Position numbers and translations under genes: made by a program
Assembly (NCBI GenBank): GCA_017463255.1
Contig: JAFTPP010000007.1
Span: forward strand, 58,999-122,998
Origin: Lachnospiraceae bacterium
GTDB lineage: Bacteria > Bacillota > Clostridia > Lachnospirales > Lachnospiraceae
DNA length: 64,000 nucleotides
Reading direction: 5' to 3'
Part shown: positions 27,765 to 36,555 of the stretch, in pieces
Numbering within the stretch: position 1 is the first letter of the stretch
Layout: every line of letters begins with the position of its first letter
Notes under the pieces: model-generated
The model's database searches: none
What the model saw: only the letters and a program-made list of their open reading frames with translations
What the model was told of the DNA's origin: nothing

Positions 27765-28151
27765 CTATCTTTCATCAAGCACGATTGTAATGTGGCTCAT
27801 TCTCTTCTCGATTCTGTAAGCTCTACCCTGTGCTCTAGGTTTAACTCTCTTCATTGTTGGTCCTTTATTTGCATAACACTCAGCAATGTAAAGATTGTCG
27901 GCATTCATACCGTTATTGTTTTCAGCATTAGCGATAGCTGATGCTAATAATTTCTTAATAATGCTTGAAGCATATCTTGGGTTGTACTCTAAGATAGCTG
28001 CAGCTGTCTTAACATCCTTGCCTCTGATGGCATCTAAAACGAAGCATGCTTTCTGAACTGAAACTCTTGCATAAGATAACTTTGCAGAAGGTCTCTTATC
28101 ACAGTTCGCATTTCTTTCTCTTTTAATCTGGGATCTATGTCCTTTTGCCAT
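27765..28151 (-). CDS. rplV: 50S ribosomal protein L22
   Basis: The 128-residue protein has an N-terminal basic extension ([20 protein letters not shown]) before the core ([20 protein letters not shown]). The exit-tunnel beta hairpin with [20 protein letters not shown] is intact. Macrolide-contact residues lie in this hairpin. Confidence 0.98.
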   Translation of the reverse strand: MAKGHRSQIKRERNANCDKRPSAKLSYARVSVQKACFVLDAIRGKDVKTAAAILEYNPRYASSIIKKLLASAIANAENNNGMNADNLYIAECYANKGPTMKRVKPRAQGRAYRIEKRMSHITIVLDER

Positions 28152-28185
28152 GGATGTATCCTCCTTTCAACTAACCGGTATCGGT

Positions 28186-28467
28186 TTATCTTGATTTTGA
28201 TTTCTTCTCGTCTTTTCCGTGTCCTCTGTATGTTCTTGTAGCAACGAACTCACCGAGTTTGTGTCCTACCATATCTTCTGTCACATATACAGGAACATGT
28301 TTTCTTCCGTCATGAACAGCAATTGTGTGTCCCACAAATGATGGGAAAATTGTTGAACGACGTGACCAGGTTTTAATAACCTGTTTGCTGTCTGATGCAT
28401 TTAATGCGTCCACTTTTTTAAGTAAGTGTGCATCTGCAAATGGTCCTTTTTTAAGTGATCTAGCCAT
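28186..28467 (-). CDS. rpsS: 30S ribosomal protein S19
   Basis: The 93-residue protein starts [20 protein letters not shown] and contains [24 protein letters not shown] sequence (here [20 protein letters not shown]) and [16 protein letters not shown]. It sits in the 30S head. Confidence 0.98.
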   Translation of the reverse strand: MARSLKKGPFADAHLLKKVDALNASDSKQVIKTWSRRSTIFPSFVGHTIAVHDGRKHVPVYVTEDMVGHKLGEFVATRTYRGHGKDEKKSKSR

Positions 28468-28484
28468 CTATCTTATCCTCCTAA

Positions 28485-29330
28485 TTATTTGATTGCTCTA
28501 CCGTCTCTTCTTCTTACGATTAACTTGTTAGAAGCTTTTTTCTTCTTACGTGTCTTAAGACCAAGAGCTGGTTTACCCCAAGGTGTACATGGGCCGGAAC
28601 GACCGATACCGGTTTTTCCTTCACCACCACCGTGTGGATGGTCATTAGGGTTCATAACAGAACCACGAACTGTAGGTCTGATACCCATGTTACGTTTACG
28701 TCCTGCTTTACCGATGTTAATAAGGCTATGATCGCCGTTACCTACGATACCGATTGATGCTCTACATACGATTGGCACCATTCTCATTTCGCCTGATGGC
28801 AATCTAAGAGTAGCATATTTGCCTTCTTTAGCCATAAGCTGTGCACTGTTACCTGCTGAACGAACCAATTGTCCGCCTTTGCCAGGATATAATTCAACGT
28901 TGTGAACCTGTGAACCTACCGGGATTTCAGATAATGGTAAGCAGTTACCAACTCTTACTTCAGCTTCCGGTCCGTTCATAACGGTCATTCCGTCTGTTAA
29001 TCCTTCCGGAGCAAGGATATAAGCTTTTTCGCCGTCTGCGTAGCAGATTAATGCGATGTTAGCTGTTCTGTTTGGATCGTATTCGATACCAATAACCTTT
29101 GCCGGAATACCATCTTTACTATTTCTCTTAAAATCGATGATTCTGTATTTTCTTCTAGAACCGCCACCACGGTGTCTAACTGTAATTTTTCCCTGATTGT
29201 TACGACCAGCGTTTTTGCTTAATGATGTGCAAAGTGATTTCTCAGGTGTTGATTTTGTAATTTCTGAAAAATCAGAACCGGTCATATTTCTTCTGGAAGG
29301 TGTATATGGGTTATATGTCTTAATTCCCAT
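28485..29330 (-). CDS. rplB: 50S ribosomal protein L2
   Basis: I start at ATG 29330 ([20 protein letters not shown]), 281 residues, because AAAGGAG lies 7 nt upstream. [19 protein letters not shown] carries the conserved histidine near the peptidyl transferase centre. The gene lies between rplW and rpsS. Confidence 0.98.
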   Translation of the reverse strand: MGIKTYNPYTPSRRNMTGSDFSEITKSTPEKSLCTSLSKNAGRNNQGKITVRHRGGGSRRKYRIIDFKRNSKDGIPAKVIGIEYDPNRTANIALICYADGEKAYILAPEGLTDGMTVMNGPEAEVRVGNCLPLSEIPVGSQVHNVELYPGKGGQLVRSAGNSAQLMAKEGKYATLRLPSGEMRMVPIVCRASIGIVGNGDHSLINIGKAGRKRNMGIRPTVRGSVMNPNDHPHGGGEGKTGIGRSGPCTPWGKPALGLKTRKKKKASNKLIVRRRDGRAIK

Positions 29331-29403
29331 TTTCGTATCTCCTTTCAAGTAGGCATATGCCTAAAGTTTATTATCGCACTTTTCTGTGCCTAAGTTAATC
29401 TAA

Positions 29404-29703
29404 TTAAAGTCCAGCGAAGATTTCGATTTCCTTGCTGTCTGCTGATAACTGAACGATAGCTTTTTTGGTTTTAGCTGTCTTACCAACAACCATACCACGT
29501 CTCTTATTCTTACCATCTTTGTTCATTGTGTTAACACCGGTAACTTTTGTTCCCGGGAACATTTTTTCAACAGCTTCTTTAATCTGTGACTTGTTTGCTT
29601 CCGGATGTACCAAGAAAGCATATTTCTTTTCTCCCATGCCAGCCATGCTCTTTTCAGTGATAACTGGTTTGAGGATTACATCATAATATTTTAAATCTGC
29701 CAT
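29404..29703 (-). CDS. rplW: 50S ribosomal protein L23
   Basis: The 99-residue protein ([20 protein letters not shown], then [20 protein letters not shown]) forms the trigger-factor and SRP docking site at the exit tunnel. It overlaps the rplD stop by one base. Confidence 0.98.
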   Translation of the reverse strand: MADLKYYDVILKPVITEKSMAGMGEKKYAFLVHPEANKSQIKEAVEKMFPGTKVTGVNTMNKDGKNKRRGMVVGKTAKTKKAIVQLSADSKEIEIFAGL

Positions 29704-30326
29704 TATGCGTATACCTCCTCGATAGTCTTAACAGCATCTTTTGTTACGATAACTGTCTGAGCCTTCATAACATCGTATACATTCAGAGTGTTTGTTAATG
29801 TTGTCTGAACTGTAGGAATGTTTCTAGCTGATAAAACAACGTTCTGGTCATTTTCATTTAATACAACCAAAGCTTTGCTTGTTACTTTCAGGTTGTCTAA
29901 TACAGCCTGGAATTTCTTTGTCTTGATTTCATCAAGTTTTAATTCATCAAGAACTAATAATTTATTTGCTAAAACTCTGTCTGTTAAAGCAGACTTAAGA
30001 GCAGCTCTTTTTTCTTTCTTATTTAATTTGAAAGAATAATCTCTTGGTACCGGAGCGAATACAACACCGCCTCCTGTCCACTGTGGAGCTCTTGTTGAAC
30101 CCTGTCTTGCGTGACCGGTTCCTTTCTGTCTCCAAGGTTTTCTTCCGCCACCGGAAACTTCTGAGCGAGTTTTTGCTTTCTGTGTTCCCTGACGATTGTT
30201 AGCAAGCTGTTGAACAACTGCCATGTGTAATAAGTGTTCATTAACTTCAACACCGAATACAGCATCGCTTAAGTCAATTTTTCCAACTTCTTTGCCTTCC
30301 ATATTATAAACAGATACGTTTGCCAT
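29703..30326 (-). CDS. rplD: 50S ribosomal protein L4
   Basis: The 207-residue protein contains the extended loop [20 protein letters not shown] and [20 protein letters not shown], which lines the exit tunnel. In several bacteria L4 represses its own operon through the S10 leader. The structured, attenuator-bearing rpsJ leader here is a candidate site. Confidence 0.98.
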   Translation of the reverse strand: MANVSVYNMEGKEVGKIDLSDAVFGVEVNEHLLHMAVVQQLANNRQGTQKAKTRSEVSGGGRKPWRQKGTGHARQGSTRAPQWTGGGVVFAPVPRDYSFKLNKKEKRAALKSALTDRVLANKLLVLDELKLDEIKTKKFQAVLDNLKVTSKALVVLNENDQNVVLSARNIPTVQTTLTNTLNVYDVMKAQTVIVTKDAVKTIEEVYA

Positions 30327-30384
30327 CTGAATGGTCCTCCTTTCGTCCCGTGGGCCGTCTGTCCTGCCGGCCTAGGTCCCTATT

Positions 30385-31068
30385 TTATGCTTCAGCCTTA
30401 GTTGTTTCTTTAATAGTTACTAAAGCTTTCTTTGGTCCCGGTACGGCACCTTTGATTAACAGTAAATTCTTTTCTGCGTCAACTCTTACAACTTCAAGGT
30501 TCTTGATTGTAACCTTCTTGCTTCCCATGTGACCAGGCATTCCTTTTCCTTTGAATACACGGCTTGGGCTTGAACAAGCACCGTTAGAACCCTGATGACG
30601 GTGGAATTTAGAACCATGTTTCATAGGTCCTCTGTGCTGACCATGTCTCTTGATAGCACCCTGGAATCCTTTACCTTTTGTAATAGCAGATGCATCTACT
30701 TTATCGCCAACTTCGAAGATGTCAGCTTTAATTTCCTGAGCAAGAGCATATTCGCTTGCGTTTTCAAACTTGAATTCTCTAACGAATCTCTTAGAAGAAA
30801 CGCCTGCTTTTTCGAAGTGTCCTTTTTCTGCTTTGTTTGTACCATGTCTGTGTACGATTTCTTTTTTACCACCTTTGTCTTTGTTGATGATTTTGTCTTT
30901 CTTATCAACAAATCCAACCTGTACTGCTTCGTAACCATCGTTCTCAACTGTCTTAACCTGTGTTACAACACAAGGACCAGCCTGAAGAACTGTTACAGGA
31001 ATTAAACTTCCGTCTTCATTAAAGATCTGAGTCATTCCAACTTTTGTTGCTAAAATAGCTTTCTTCAT
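30385..31068 (-). CDS. rplC: 50S ribosomal protein L3
   Basis: The 227-residue protein starts [20 protein letters not shown] and has [26 protein letters not shown] loop residues and [20 protein letters not shown]. An insert around residues 60-90 ([20 protein letters not shown]) is present. It follows rpsJ by 69 nt. Confidence 0.98.
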   Translation of the reverse strand: MKKAILATKVGMTQIFNEDGSLIPVTVLQAGPCVVTQVKTVENDGYEAVQVGFVDKKDKIINKDKGGKKEIVHRHGTNKAEKGHFEKAGVSSKRFVREFKFENASEYALAQEIKADIFEVGDKVDASAITKGKGFQGAIKRHGQHRGPMKHGSKFHRHQGSNGACSSPSRVFKGKGMPGHMGSKKVTIKNLEVVRVDAEKNLLLIKGAVPGPKKALVTIKETTKAEA

Positions 31069-31137
31069 TTCTTTTTGCCTCCATTTTTCTCTACATTGGT
31101 ATGGGACTTAAATATCCTATACATATAAGTAGGGGTC

Positions 31138-31455
31138 TTATTTGTTTTTCATTTTGATGTCAATGTATACACCAGCCGGCATTTCAAGTCTCTGCAATGC
31201 ATCGACTGTCTTTGGTGTTGGTGTAATGATATCGATCAGTCTCTTGTGAGTTCTCTGTTCGAACTGTTCACGAGAATCTTTATATTTGTGAACCGCTCTT
31301 AAGATTGTTACAACTTCCTTCTTTGTTGGAAGAGGTACCGGTCCACTTACCTGTGATCCGTTCTTCTTAACTGTTTCGATGATTTTTTTGGCTGATGCAT
31401 CTACTAACTGATGATCATAAGCCTTGAGTGTAATTCTCATTACTTGACTTGCCAT
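31138..31455 (-). CDS. rpsJ: 30S ribosomal protein S10 (NusE)
   Basis: The 105-residue protein includes [20 protein letters not shown] and [20 protein letters not shown], the S10 signature. It is the first gene of the S10 operon and also a transcription antitermination partner of NusB. AGGAGGCGAC precedes the start, 290 nt after the promoter. Confidence 0.98.
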   Translation of the reverse strand: MASQVMRITLKAYDHQLVDASAKKIIETVKKNGSQVSGPVPLPTKKEVVTILRAVHKYKDSREQFEQRTHKRLIDIITPTPKTVDALQRLEMPAGVYIDIKMKNK

Positions 31456-31497
31456 AAAAAAAGTCGCCTCCTTTTCGCACTTTCTAATTCTAAGTAC

Positions 31498-31645
31498 GAC
31501 AAGCGGTGACTGTACACTTTCCCGTGTGTGTCATGCCTTTTCATACAAAAACGGAAGTTCACACTTCCATATTCATTCAAGACTCGTTTCACACGACTGT
31601 TTCTACCTCATGTAGACATTGTTGTTCTGTACAGTGACTTGTCGC
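31498..31645 (-). promoter_or_regulatory. Structured S10-operon leader with long-range closing helix
   Basis: CGACAAGTCACTGTACA (31645-31629) can pair with TGTACAGTCACCGCTTGTCG (31516-31497), a helix of about 16 bp with a small bulge and one mismatch. It encloses some 110 nt, including the attenuator-like hairpin at 31546-31568. The helix ends about 43 nt before rpsJ. This is the layout expected for autogenous control. Confidence 0.6.
31546..31568 (-). terminator. Attenuator-like terminator in the rpsJ leader
   Basis: On the minus strand GGAAGT and ACTTCC pair over a GTGA tetraloop, followed by GTTTTTGT. It lies within the leader, not after a gene, so conditional termination is the natural reading. 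Confidence 0.6.
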
Positions 31646-31752
31646 CAGTTTCCTAAAGCCATATTGGCTTTTTGACATTCGCTCCACGGAAAACCTACCA
31701 TCTTTCAGGTAGCAACCTCACGCTTCATAGCTATCATGCCACAGCATTTGTT

Positions 31753-31781
31753 AGTATACATGACATTTTTTCAGAATGCAA
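31753..31781 (-). promoter_or_regulatory. Promoter of the S10-spc-alpha superoperon
   Basis: TATACT (31758-31753) lies 17 nt after TTGCAT (31781-31776), which sits in an A/T-rich upstream region (AAAAAAAGTACTTGCAT) like an UP element. Transcription would start about 290 nt before rpsJ. Confidence 0.6.
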
Positions 31782-31817
31782 GTACTTTTTTTATAAATTT
31801 TAAAAGTTTTTTTGTAT

Positions 31818-32708
31818 TTATTTAGATACATCATTTCCAACATTGCACACCACTGTAGAACCAAGCACCAACAGCATACCAACGAATGCAGCCCATGTCA
31901 ATTCTTCTTTATATAGAAGCGTTCCTACCACTGTTGCCATCACAGGTTCAATGGATGCAATAATTGCTGCCCTTCCCGTTTCGGTTCCGGAAAGTCCCTT
32001 TGTATATAGAAGATACGCAAATACCGTTGTCATAATTACAAGCACAACTGCTACTCCAAACTTATCCGGATTATCCATAAGCACTTTGGCCACAGGCATA
32101 ATCTTTACAAAAGGCACAGAACCAACTGCGGCGAAAATAAACGTATACGTGGTTATGGTAAAAGAAGAATATCCTCTTTCAATTGCATATCTTCCAAAGA
32201 TACTGTATAAGGCATAACCGATTCCGGCTCCTAATCCCCATAACAGACCTTCAAAACCAAGACTGCCTTTTCCAAAGCCCCCGGATACTAACACGCAGCC
32301 AGCAAAGGCCATAACAAGTGCAATACTTTTTTTCCAACCAATCTTTTCTTTAAATAAGAAGAAAGACATAACGATAACAAATGCAGGTGCCGTATATAGT
32401 AGAATTGCCGCCGTAGATAATGAGGTTCTGTTAATACAGGTAAAATAGCAAAGATTGAAAAAGACAACACTTACTATACCGGTTCCCACAAAACACCATA
32501 AGTCCTTAAAACGAACCTTTAAACCTTTCCTATTAAAAATAAGCATACCAATCAACATACATAATGCCGTAATGATAGCGCGGAATGCCACTACTTCCAT
32601 AGCCTCTATCCCACACGTCTTCATGGTTCTTACAAGAATACCCATGCATCCCCATAAAATACCTGCTGCCAGTATACAACTGATGGAAAGAATTTTTCTT
32701 TTGTCCAT
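31818..32708 (-). CDS. DMT/EamA family transporter
   Basis: The 296-residue protein has ten membrane helices in two EamA repeats. GILWGCMGILVRTMKTCGIE opens the first, and the second includes LLWGLGAGIGYALYSIFGRYA and ASIEPVMATVVGTLLYKEEL, the family's characteristic 'PV.A...g..l.gE' segment. It likely exports amino acids or related metabolites; the substrate is not readable. It has a weak ribosome site (AAAGGTAG) and lies 93 nt downstream of putP on the same strand. Confidence 0.93.
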   Translation of the reverse strand: MDKRKILSISCILAAGILWGCMGILVRTMKTCGIEAMEVVAFRAIITALCMLIGMLIFNRKGLKVRFKDLWCFVGTGIVSVVFFNLCYFTCINRTSLSTAAILLYTAPAFVIVMSFFLFKEKIGWKKSIALVMAFAGCVLVSGGFGKGSLGFEGLLWGLGAGIGYALYSIFGRYAIERGYSSFTITTYTFIFAAVGSVPFVKIMPVAKVLMDNPDKFGVAVVLVIMTTVFAYLLYTKGLSGTETGRAAIIASIEPVMATVVGTLLYKEELTWAAFVGMLLVLGSTVVCNVGNDVSK

Positions 32709-32801
32709 TTTTAATACTACCTTTACAAATAATACATTTAGTAAAGGGAGGCTTTTAAAAACCTCCCTAACATTTCCTATTATATATAGAAGAAACTCAT
32801 C

Positions 32802-34310
32802 TTATGCTTCCACATCTTCTGTTGGCTTAATTCCTTCTTCAAATAAAGCAACTACTTCTTCTGACGGTGCCTTATCAATAAGGGATACCACAACTGCTGC
32901 TATCATACTTGCAATAAATCCGGGAATAATCTCGTATAATCCTGTAGAAGTTGAAAGGAATGCATACCAAAGAGCATCTACTGCGAAACCTACTATAATA
33001 CCCGCAATAGCACCCTTGTATGTAAATCTCTTCCAGAACAATGCAAGAATAATTGCCGGTCCAAATGCTGCACCAAATGCTGCCCAAGCACATTCTACAA
33101 GTGCCATAATGCCGGCACAATTAGGATTAACTGCAATTAACAATGCTACCACAGCAATCACCACCACAATTGCTCTACCTGCCCAAAGCATTTCCTTATT
33201 AGATGCATTCTTTCTGAAAACCGGCTTATATACATCTGAAGCAAATGCTGACGAAGAAGCAAGAAGCTGTGAATCAGCAGTACTCATAGATGCTGCAAGA
33301 ATTGCAGAAAGAAGAATACCTGAAATCAATGCAGGGAATACACTTCTTACCATAAACACAAACACAAGGCTCTGGTTACCATCAGCAACCAAAGAATCTC
33401 CAAGATACTGATGACCTACAAGTCCCACAACTGAAGCCATAAATAAAATAATCACAATCCAACCGATACCGATTACTCTTGATTTCTTCATTTCTTTTTC
33501 AGACTTAACCGACATATAACGAACAAGAATATGAGGCATACCAAAGTATCCAAGTCCCCAACCAAGTCCGCTTAAAATATCCGAAATACTAGCCCAATCA
33601 AACTTACCGCTTGATAATGGATTATAATAATTTGCACTTGTAACAACTTCTCCTGCCGGAACAAAGTCTGCTCCATTCATAACAAACAATGCAACAATCG
33701 GAGCTGCCATTAATGCAGCAAGCATTAACATTCCCTGGAAGAAATCCGTCCAACATACAGCATTGAAGCCGCCAAGGAAAGTATAGAGAATAATGATTAT
33801 GGTTGCACCAATCATAGCAATCATCGGTTCCATATCAAACACAGTATTAAACAGCGAACCGCATGCATAGATACTTGAAGCCGCATATACACAGTAAACA
33901 ACAACGAAAATTACTGCACAGATTACCTGAAGAGCAGGACTCTTAGACTGAAATCTGTTAGTCAAAAACTGTGGAATTGTAATAGAGTCATTTGCTCTGA
34001 TAGAAAGCCTTCTAAGTCTCGGAGCTACAAAAATCCACGCACAGATTGTACCAATTAAAAGGCCCACCGAAATCCACACCTGTCCCATACCTGCAAGATA
34101 GATAGAACCCGGAAGTCCCATCAATACCCATGCACTCATATCAGATGCTCCGGCAGAAAGGGCAGCAACCCATCCTCCCATTTTTCTTCCGCCGAGGAAA
34201 TAATCCTTGTCTCCTCCTTCGGACTTGTTTCCTTTTACAAAAAAGTATACACCTACCGCAAGTACTAAAAGCAAGTACACCGCAAATGCTACTAATTCTA
34301 AATTAAACAT
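32802..34310 (-). CDS. putP: Sodium/proline symporter (SSS family)
   Basis: I start at ATG 34310 (MFNLELVAFAVYLLLVLAVG), 502 residues, because the longer frame to 34328 lies in tandem repeats and lacks a ribosome site. The SSS core is intact: DYFLGGRKMGGWVAALSAGASDMSAW (helix 2, Na-binding Ser/Asp) and STADSQLLASSSAFASDVY (helix 8). Thirteen helices are expected. It imports proline with sodium. It is divergent from a LysR regulator that may control it. Confidence 0.93.
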   Translation of the reverse strand: MFNLELVAFAVYLLLVLAVGVYFFVKGNKSEGGDKDYFLGGRKMGGWVAALSAGASDMSAWVLMGLPGSIYLAGMGQVWISVGLLIGTICAWIFVAPRLRRLSIRANDSITIPQFLTNRFQSKSPALQVICAVIFVVVYCVYAASSIYACGSLFNTVFDMEPMIAMIGATIIIILYTFLGGFNAVCWTDFFQGMLMLAALMAAPIVALFVMNGADFVPAGEVVTSANYYNPLSSGKFDWASISDILSGLGWGLGYFGMPHILVRYMSVKSEKEMKKSRVIGIGWIVIILFMASVVGLVGHQYLGDSLVADGNQSLVFVFMVRSVFPALISGILLSAILAASMSTADSQLLASSSAFASDVYKPVFRKNASNKEMLWAGRAIVVVIAVVALLIAVNPNCAGIMALVECAWAAFGAAFGPAIILALFWKRFTYKGAIAGIIVGFAVDALWYAFLSTSTGLYEIIPGFIASMIAAVVVSLIDKAPSEEVVALFEEGIKPTEDVEA

Positions 34311-34325
34311 AATTACACCACTTTC

Positions 34326-34369
34326 CATATGTATTAGTTTTTCTCATACATATATTATTTTTTCTCATA
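34326..34369. repeat. Tandem 21/23-bp direct repeat upstream of putP
   Basis: CATATGTATTAGTTTTTCTCATA (34326-34348, first 20 nt CATATGTATTAGTTTTTCTC) is followed immediately by a copy lacking two bases (34349-34369). They lie just before the putP start, and the first includes GTATTAGT, which is half of the palindrome before the LysR gene. They are candidate regulator sites. Confidence 0.45.
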
Positions 34370-34441
34370 GCTTGCATTTTACACGACAAGAACTGTTCTG
34401 GCAAGGCCTTTTCTTCTATATTTCGTTTTTTATTGTTTTTC

Positions 34442-34490
34442 TTTTCAAATAGAAAGAATAATGTTACTATTTGTATTAGTATTACTAATA
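34442..34490 (+). promoter_or_regulatory. LysR promoter and 17-bp palindrome
   Basis: TTTTCA (34442-34447), 17 nt, then TACTAT (34465-34470) make a plausible promoter. Immediately after it lies the perfect inverted repeat TATTAGTAtTACTAATA (34474-34490), with the T-N11-A spacing of LysR boxes. This fits autorepression and divergent control of putP. Confidence 0.55.
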
Positions 34491-34512
34491 TTAGCAGAAA
34501 GGATGGGAAGAG

Positions 34513-35385
34513 ATGAGCATAAAAAAATATGTCACTTTTTTAAAGGTAGTAGAGTCAGGTTCCTTAAGCAAGGCTGCCGAAGCTTTGGGACACACGCAAT
34601 CAGGCATAACCCATATTCTTCATTCCTTGGAACAGGACTTAGGATTTTGTCTCATGACCCGAAGCCGCGCAGGAATTACCCTCACTCCGGAAGGGAATGA
34701 AATTCTACCCATCATTCAGGATATTGTCGCTGCTAACGAACGCTTGCAACGGATTGTAACCCGGATTAACCATTCCGGAGAAAATACCATCCGGATTGCC
34801 ACTTTCACAAGTGTTGCCGTTAACTGGCTACCGGACATGATTCACGAATTCCAGAAAATGCATCCCGATACCCATTTTGAATTGGTAGACGGGGGCTATG
34901 ACGAGATTCTTGCCCAGATAAAAAGCAACAAGGTAGATATCGGCTTTGTAACAATTCCAAATCCGCTTTCCTGCAAGTGTATCCCTTTGTATGAAGACAG
35001 ATTATTGGCAGTGCTTCCCATTGAACACGAGCTTGCATCGCTTGCCAGTCTTCCGGTTCACTATTTTGAATCAGAACCTGTAATCAGTCTTATGGAAGAT
35101 ACTGATTTAGACACCAGAACCGTGTTAAACGCTTCCGGCATAAAGCCAAATATCAAATTCCGTACCAAGGATGACTACGCTATGATAGCAATGGTAGAAA
35201 AAAATCTGGGAATCTGTATCGTGCCCGAATTACTGTTGCATAAAACCAACAATCGTGTTAAGGTTATGGAGCTGAATCCACCAGCCAAAAGAACTATCGG
35301 CATTGCACTCCCCGCTTACGAATCAGCTTCTGAAATCGTATTGGAGTTTGCTACTTTTATTATGGACTGGGTAAAAAAACAATAG
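34513..35385 (+). CDS. LysR-family transcriptional regulator
   Basis: The 290-residue regulator has the winged HTH at residues 4-60 (KYVTFLKVVESGSLSKAAEA, then LGHTQSGITHILHSLEQDLG) and a periplasmic-binding-protein-like effector domain from about 90. GGATGGGAAG precedes the start. It is divergent from putP and 10 nt ahead of the methyltransferase gene, so it may regulate either. The effector is unknown. Confidence 0.92.
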   Translation: MSIKKYVTFLKVVESGSLSKAAEALGHTQSGITHILHSLEQDLGFCLMTRSRAGITLTPEGNEILPIIQDIVAANERLQRIVTRINHSGENTIRIATFTSVAVNWLPDMIHEFQKMHPDTHFELVDGGYDEILAQIKSNKVDIGFVTIPNPLSCKCIPLYEDRLLAVLPIEHELASLASLPVHYFESEPVISLMEDTDLDTRTVLNASGIKPNIKFRTKDDYAMIAMVEKNLGICIVPELLLHKTNNRVKVMELNPPAKRTIGIALPAYESASEIVLEFATFIMDWVKKQ

Positions 35386-35395
35386 GAGGATTGCT

Positions 35396-36256
35396 ATGTG
35401 GATAGCAGATCAATGGAAAGACTATGAGGTTATTGATACCTCAAACGGAGAAAAATTAGAACGTTGGGGCAAATATATTTTGGTCCGTCCCGACCCGCAG
35501 GTTATATGGAACACTCCTCATGATGCTATAGAGTGGAAAAAGAAAAACGGACATTACCATAGAAGCACCAAAGGCGGTGGGGAATGGGAATTTTTTAACC
35601 TCCCGGGAGAATGGAGCATTCAATACAAGGAATTAACCTTTAATCTTAAGCCCTTTAGCTTTAAGCATACCGGTTTATTTCCGGAACAGGCCACTAATTG
35701 GGACTGGTTTTCAGAATTAATCAAAAACGCCGGCAGACCCATTAAAGTATTAAACCTCTTTGCCTATACAGGTGGTGCAACACTTGCTGCTGCCAAGGCC
35801 GGTGCCAGCGTCACCCATGTGGACGCTTCTAAAGGCATGGTAACCTGGGCAAAAGAAAATGCCGCTTCAAGCGGATTACAGGACGCTCCTATCCGTTGGC
35901 TTGTGGACGACTGCGGTAAATTTGTAGAACGTGAAATCCGCCGTGGAAACAAATACGACGCCATTATTATGGACCCGCCTTCTTACGGAAGAGGACCCAA
36001 AGGTGAAATATGGAAAATTGAAGAATCTATTTTCCCTTTTATCGAATTGACATCCCAAATATTAAGTGACAATCCGCTTTTCTTTTTAATTAACTCTTAC
36101 ACAACAGGATTGCAACCTGCGGTTTTATCTTACATGATAAACACTGTTATTGTGAAAAAGTTTGGCGGCTTTGTAACCGCAGACGAAATAGGACTTCCTG
36201 TTTCGGGCAATGGATTGGTTCTCCCTTGCGGTGCAAGCGGCAGATGGCAAAAATAA
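35396..36256 (+). CDS. Class I SAM-dependent RNA methyltransferase (RlmI/COG1092-like)
   Basis: In this 286-residue protein, motif I is KVLNLFAYTGGATLAAAKAG and the acidic motif II is THVDASKGM. Catalytic-site segment DPPSYGRGPKGEIW (about 197-210) resembles the 23S rRNA cytosine-C5 or guanine-N2 methyltransferases of the RlmI/RlmL group. The N-terminal 110 residues are a small beta domain, not a full PUA, so the exact RNA target is uncertain. It is co-transcribed with the LysR gene; GGAGGATTGCT precedes the start. Confidence 0.85.
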   Translation: MWIADQWKDYEVIDTSNGEKLERWGKYILVRPDPQVIWNTPHDAIEWKKKNGHYHRSTKGGGEWEFFNLPGEWSIQYKELTFNLKPFSFKHTGLFPEQATNWDWFSELIKNAGRPIKVLNLFAYTGGATLAAAKAGASVTHVDASKGMVTWAKENAASSGLQDAPIRWLVDDCGKFVEREIRRGNKYDAIIMDPPSYGRGPKGEIWKIEESIFPFIELTSQILSDNPLFFLINSYTTGLQPAVLSYMINTVIVKKFGGFVTADEIGLPVSGNGLVLPCGASGRWQK

Positions 36257-36273
36257 AAATTTATTGCGTCACA

Positions 36274-36302
36274 CCGACTTGGTTTTTCGTGCCGACTTGG
36301 TT
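36274..36302. repeat. Direct repeat CCGACTTGGTT, period 18
   Basis: CCGACTTGGTT occurs at 36274-36284 and 36292-36302. A third, degenerate GGACTTTCGTGCC follows at 36313-36325. They lie 18 bp past the methyltransferase stop. Function unknown. Confidence 0.4.
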
Positions 36303-36386
36303 CAAACAGTGTCGGACTTTCGTGCCTAGGTGAGTGTTCGCAAGCATTCAGCTCCCACGAGGGTACTCAACTTATGTTTTAAATTC

Positions 36387-36420
36387 TAAGACCCCGGATT
36401 TTTCAATTTCCGGGGTCTTA
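36387..36420 (+). terminator. Intrinsic terminator of the LysR-methyltransferase unit
   Basis: TAAGACCCCGGA (36387-36398) pairs perfectly with TCCGGGGTCTTA (36409-36420), followed by TTTTAT. The 12-bp stem contains the AGACCCC core seen in other hairpins of this window. Confidence 0.8.
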
Positions 36421-36555
36421 TTTTATCATATCTCACACCAGACCCTACAGAGTCTGATTTTTCATCATTTTTCATCTTTTTTTAATATAATTTGCTACGT
36501 CGCAGGGTCTTTACATCGTTTTTCACCTTCTCAGACCCCGCACTCCTACCTTTTA
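36421..36555. repeat. Further AGACCC-core hairpins
   Basis: CAGACCC..GAGTCTG (36439-36456, followed by ATTTTTC) and GCAGGGTCT..AGACCCCGC (36502-36541, one mismatch) continue the AGACCCC hairpin series. The second lies just past the stop of the SseB-like gene and could end its transcript on the minus strand. Confidence 0.45.

Noticed and set aside
32455..33411. Long plus-strand frame opposite the DMT and putP genes
   Set aside because: Both minus-strand genes are clear transporters; the plus frame has transposed codon patterns and no start signal.
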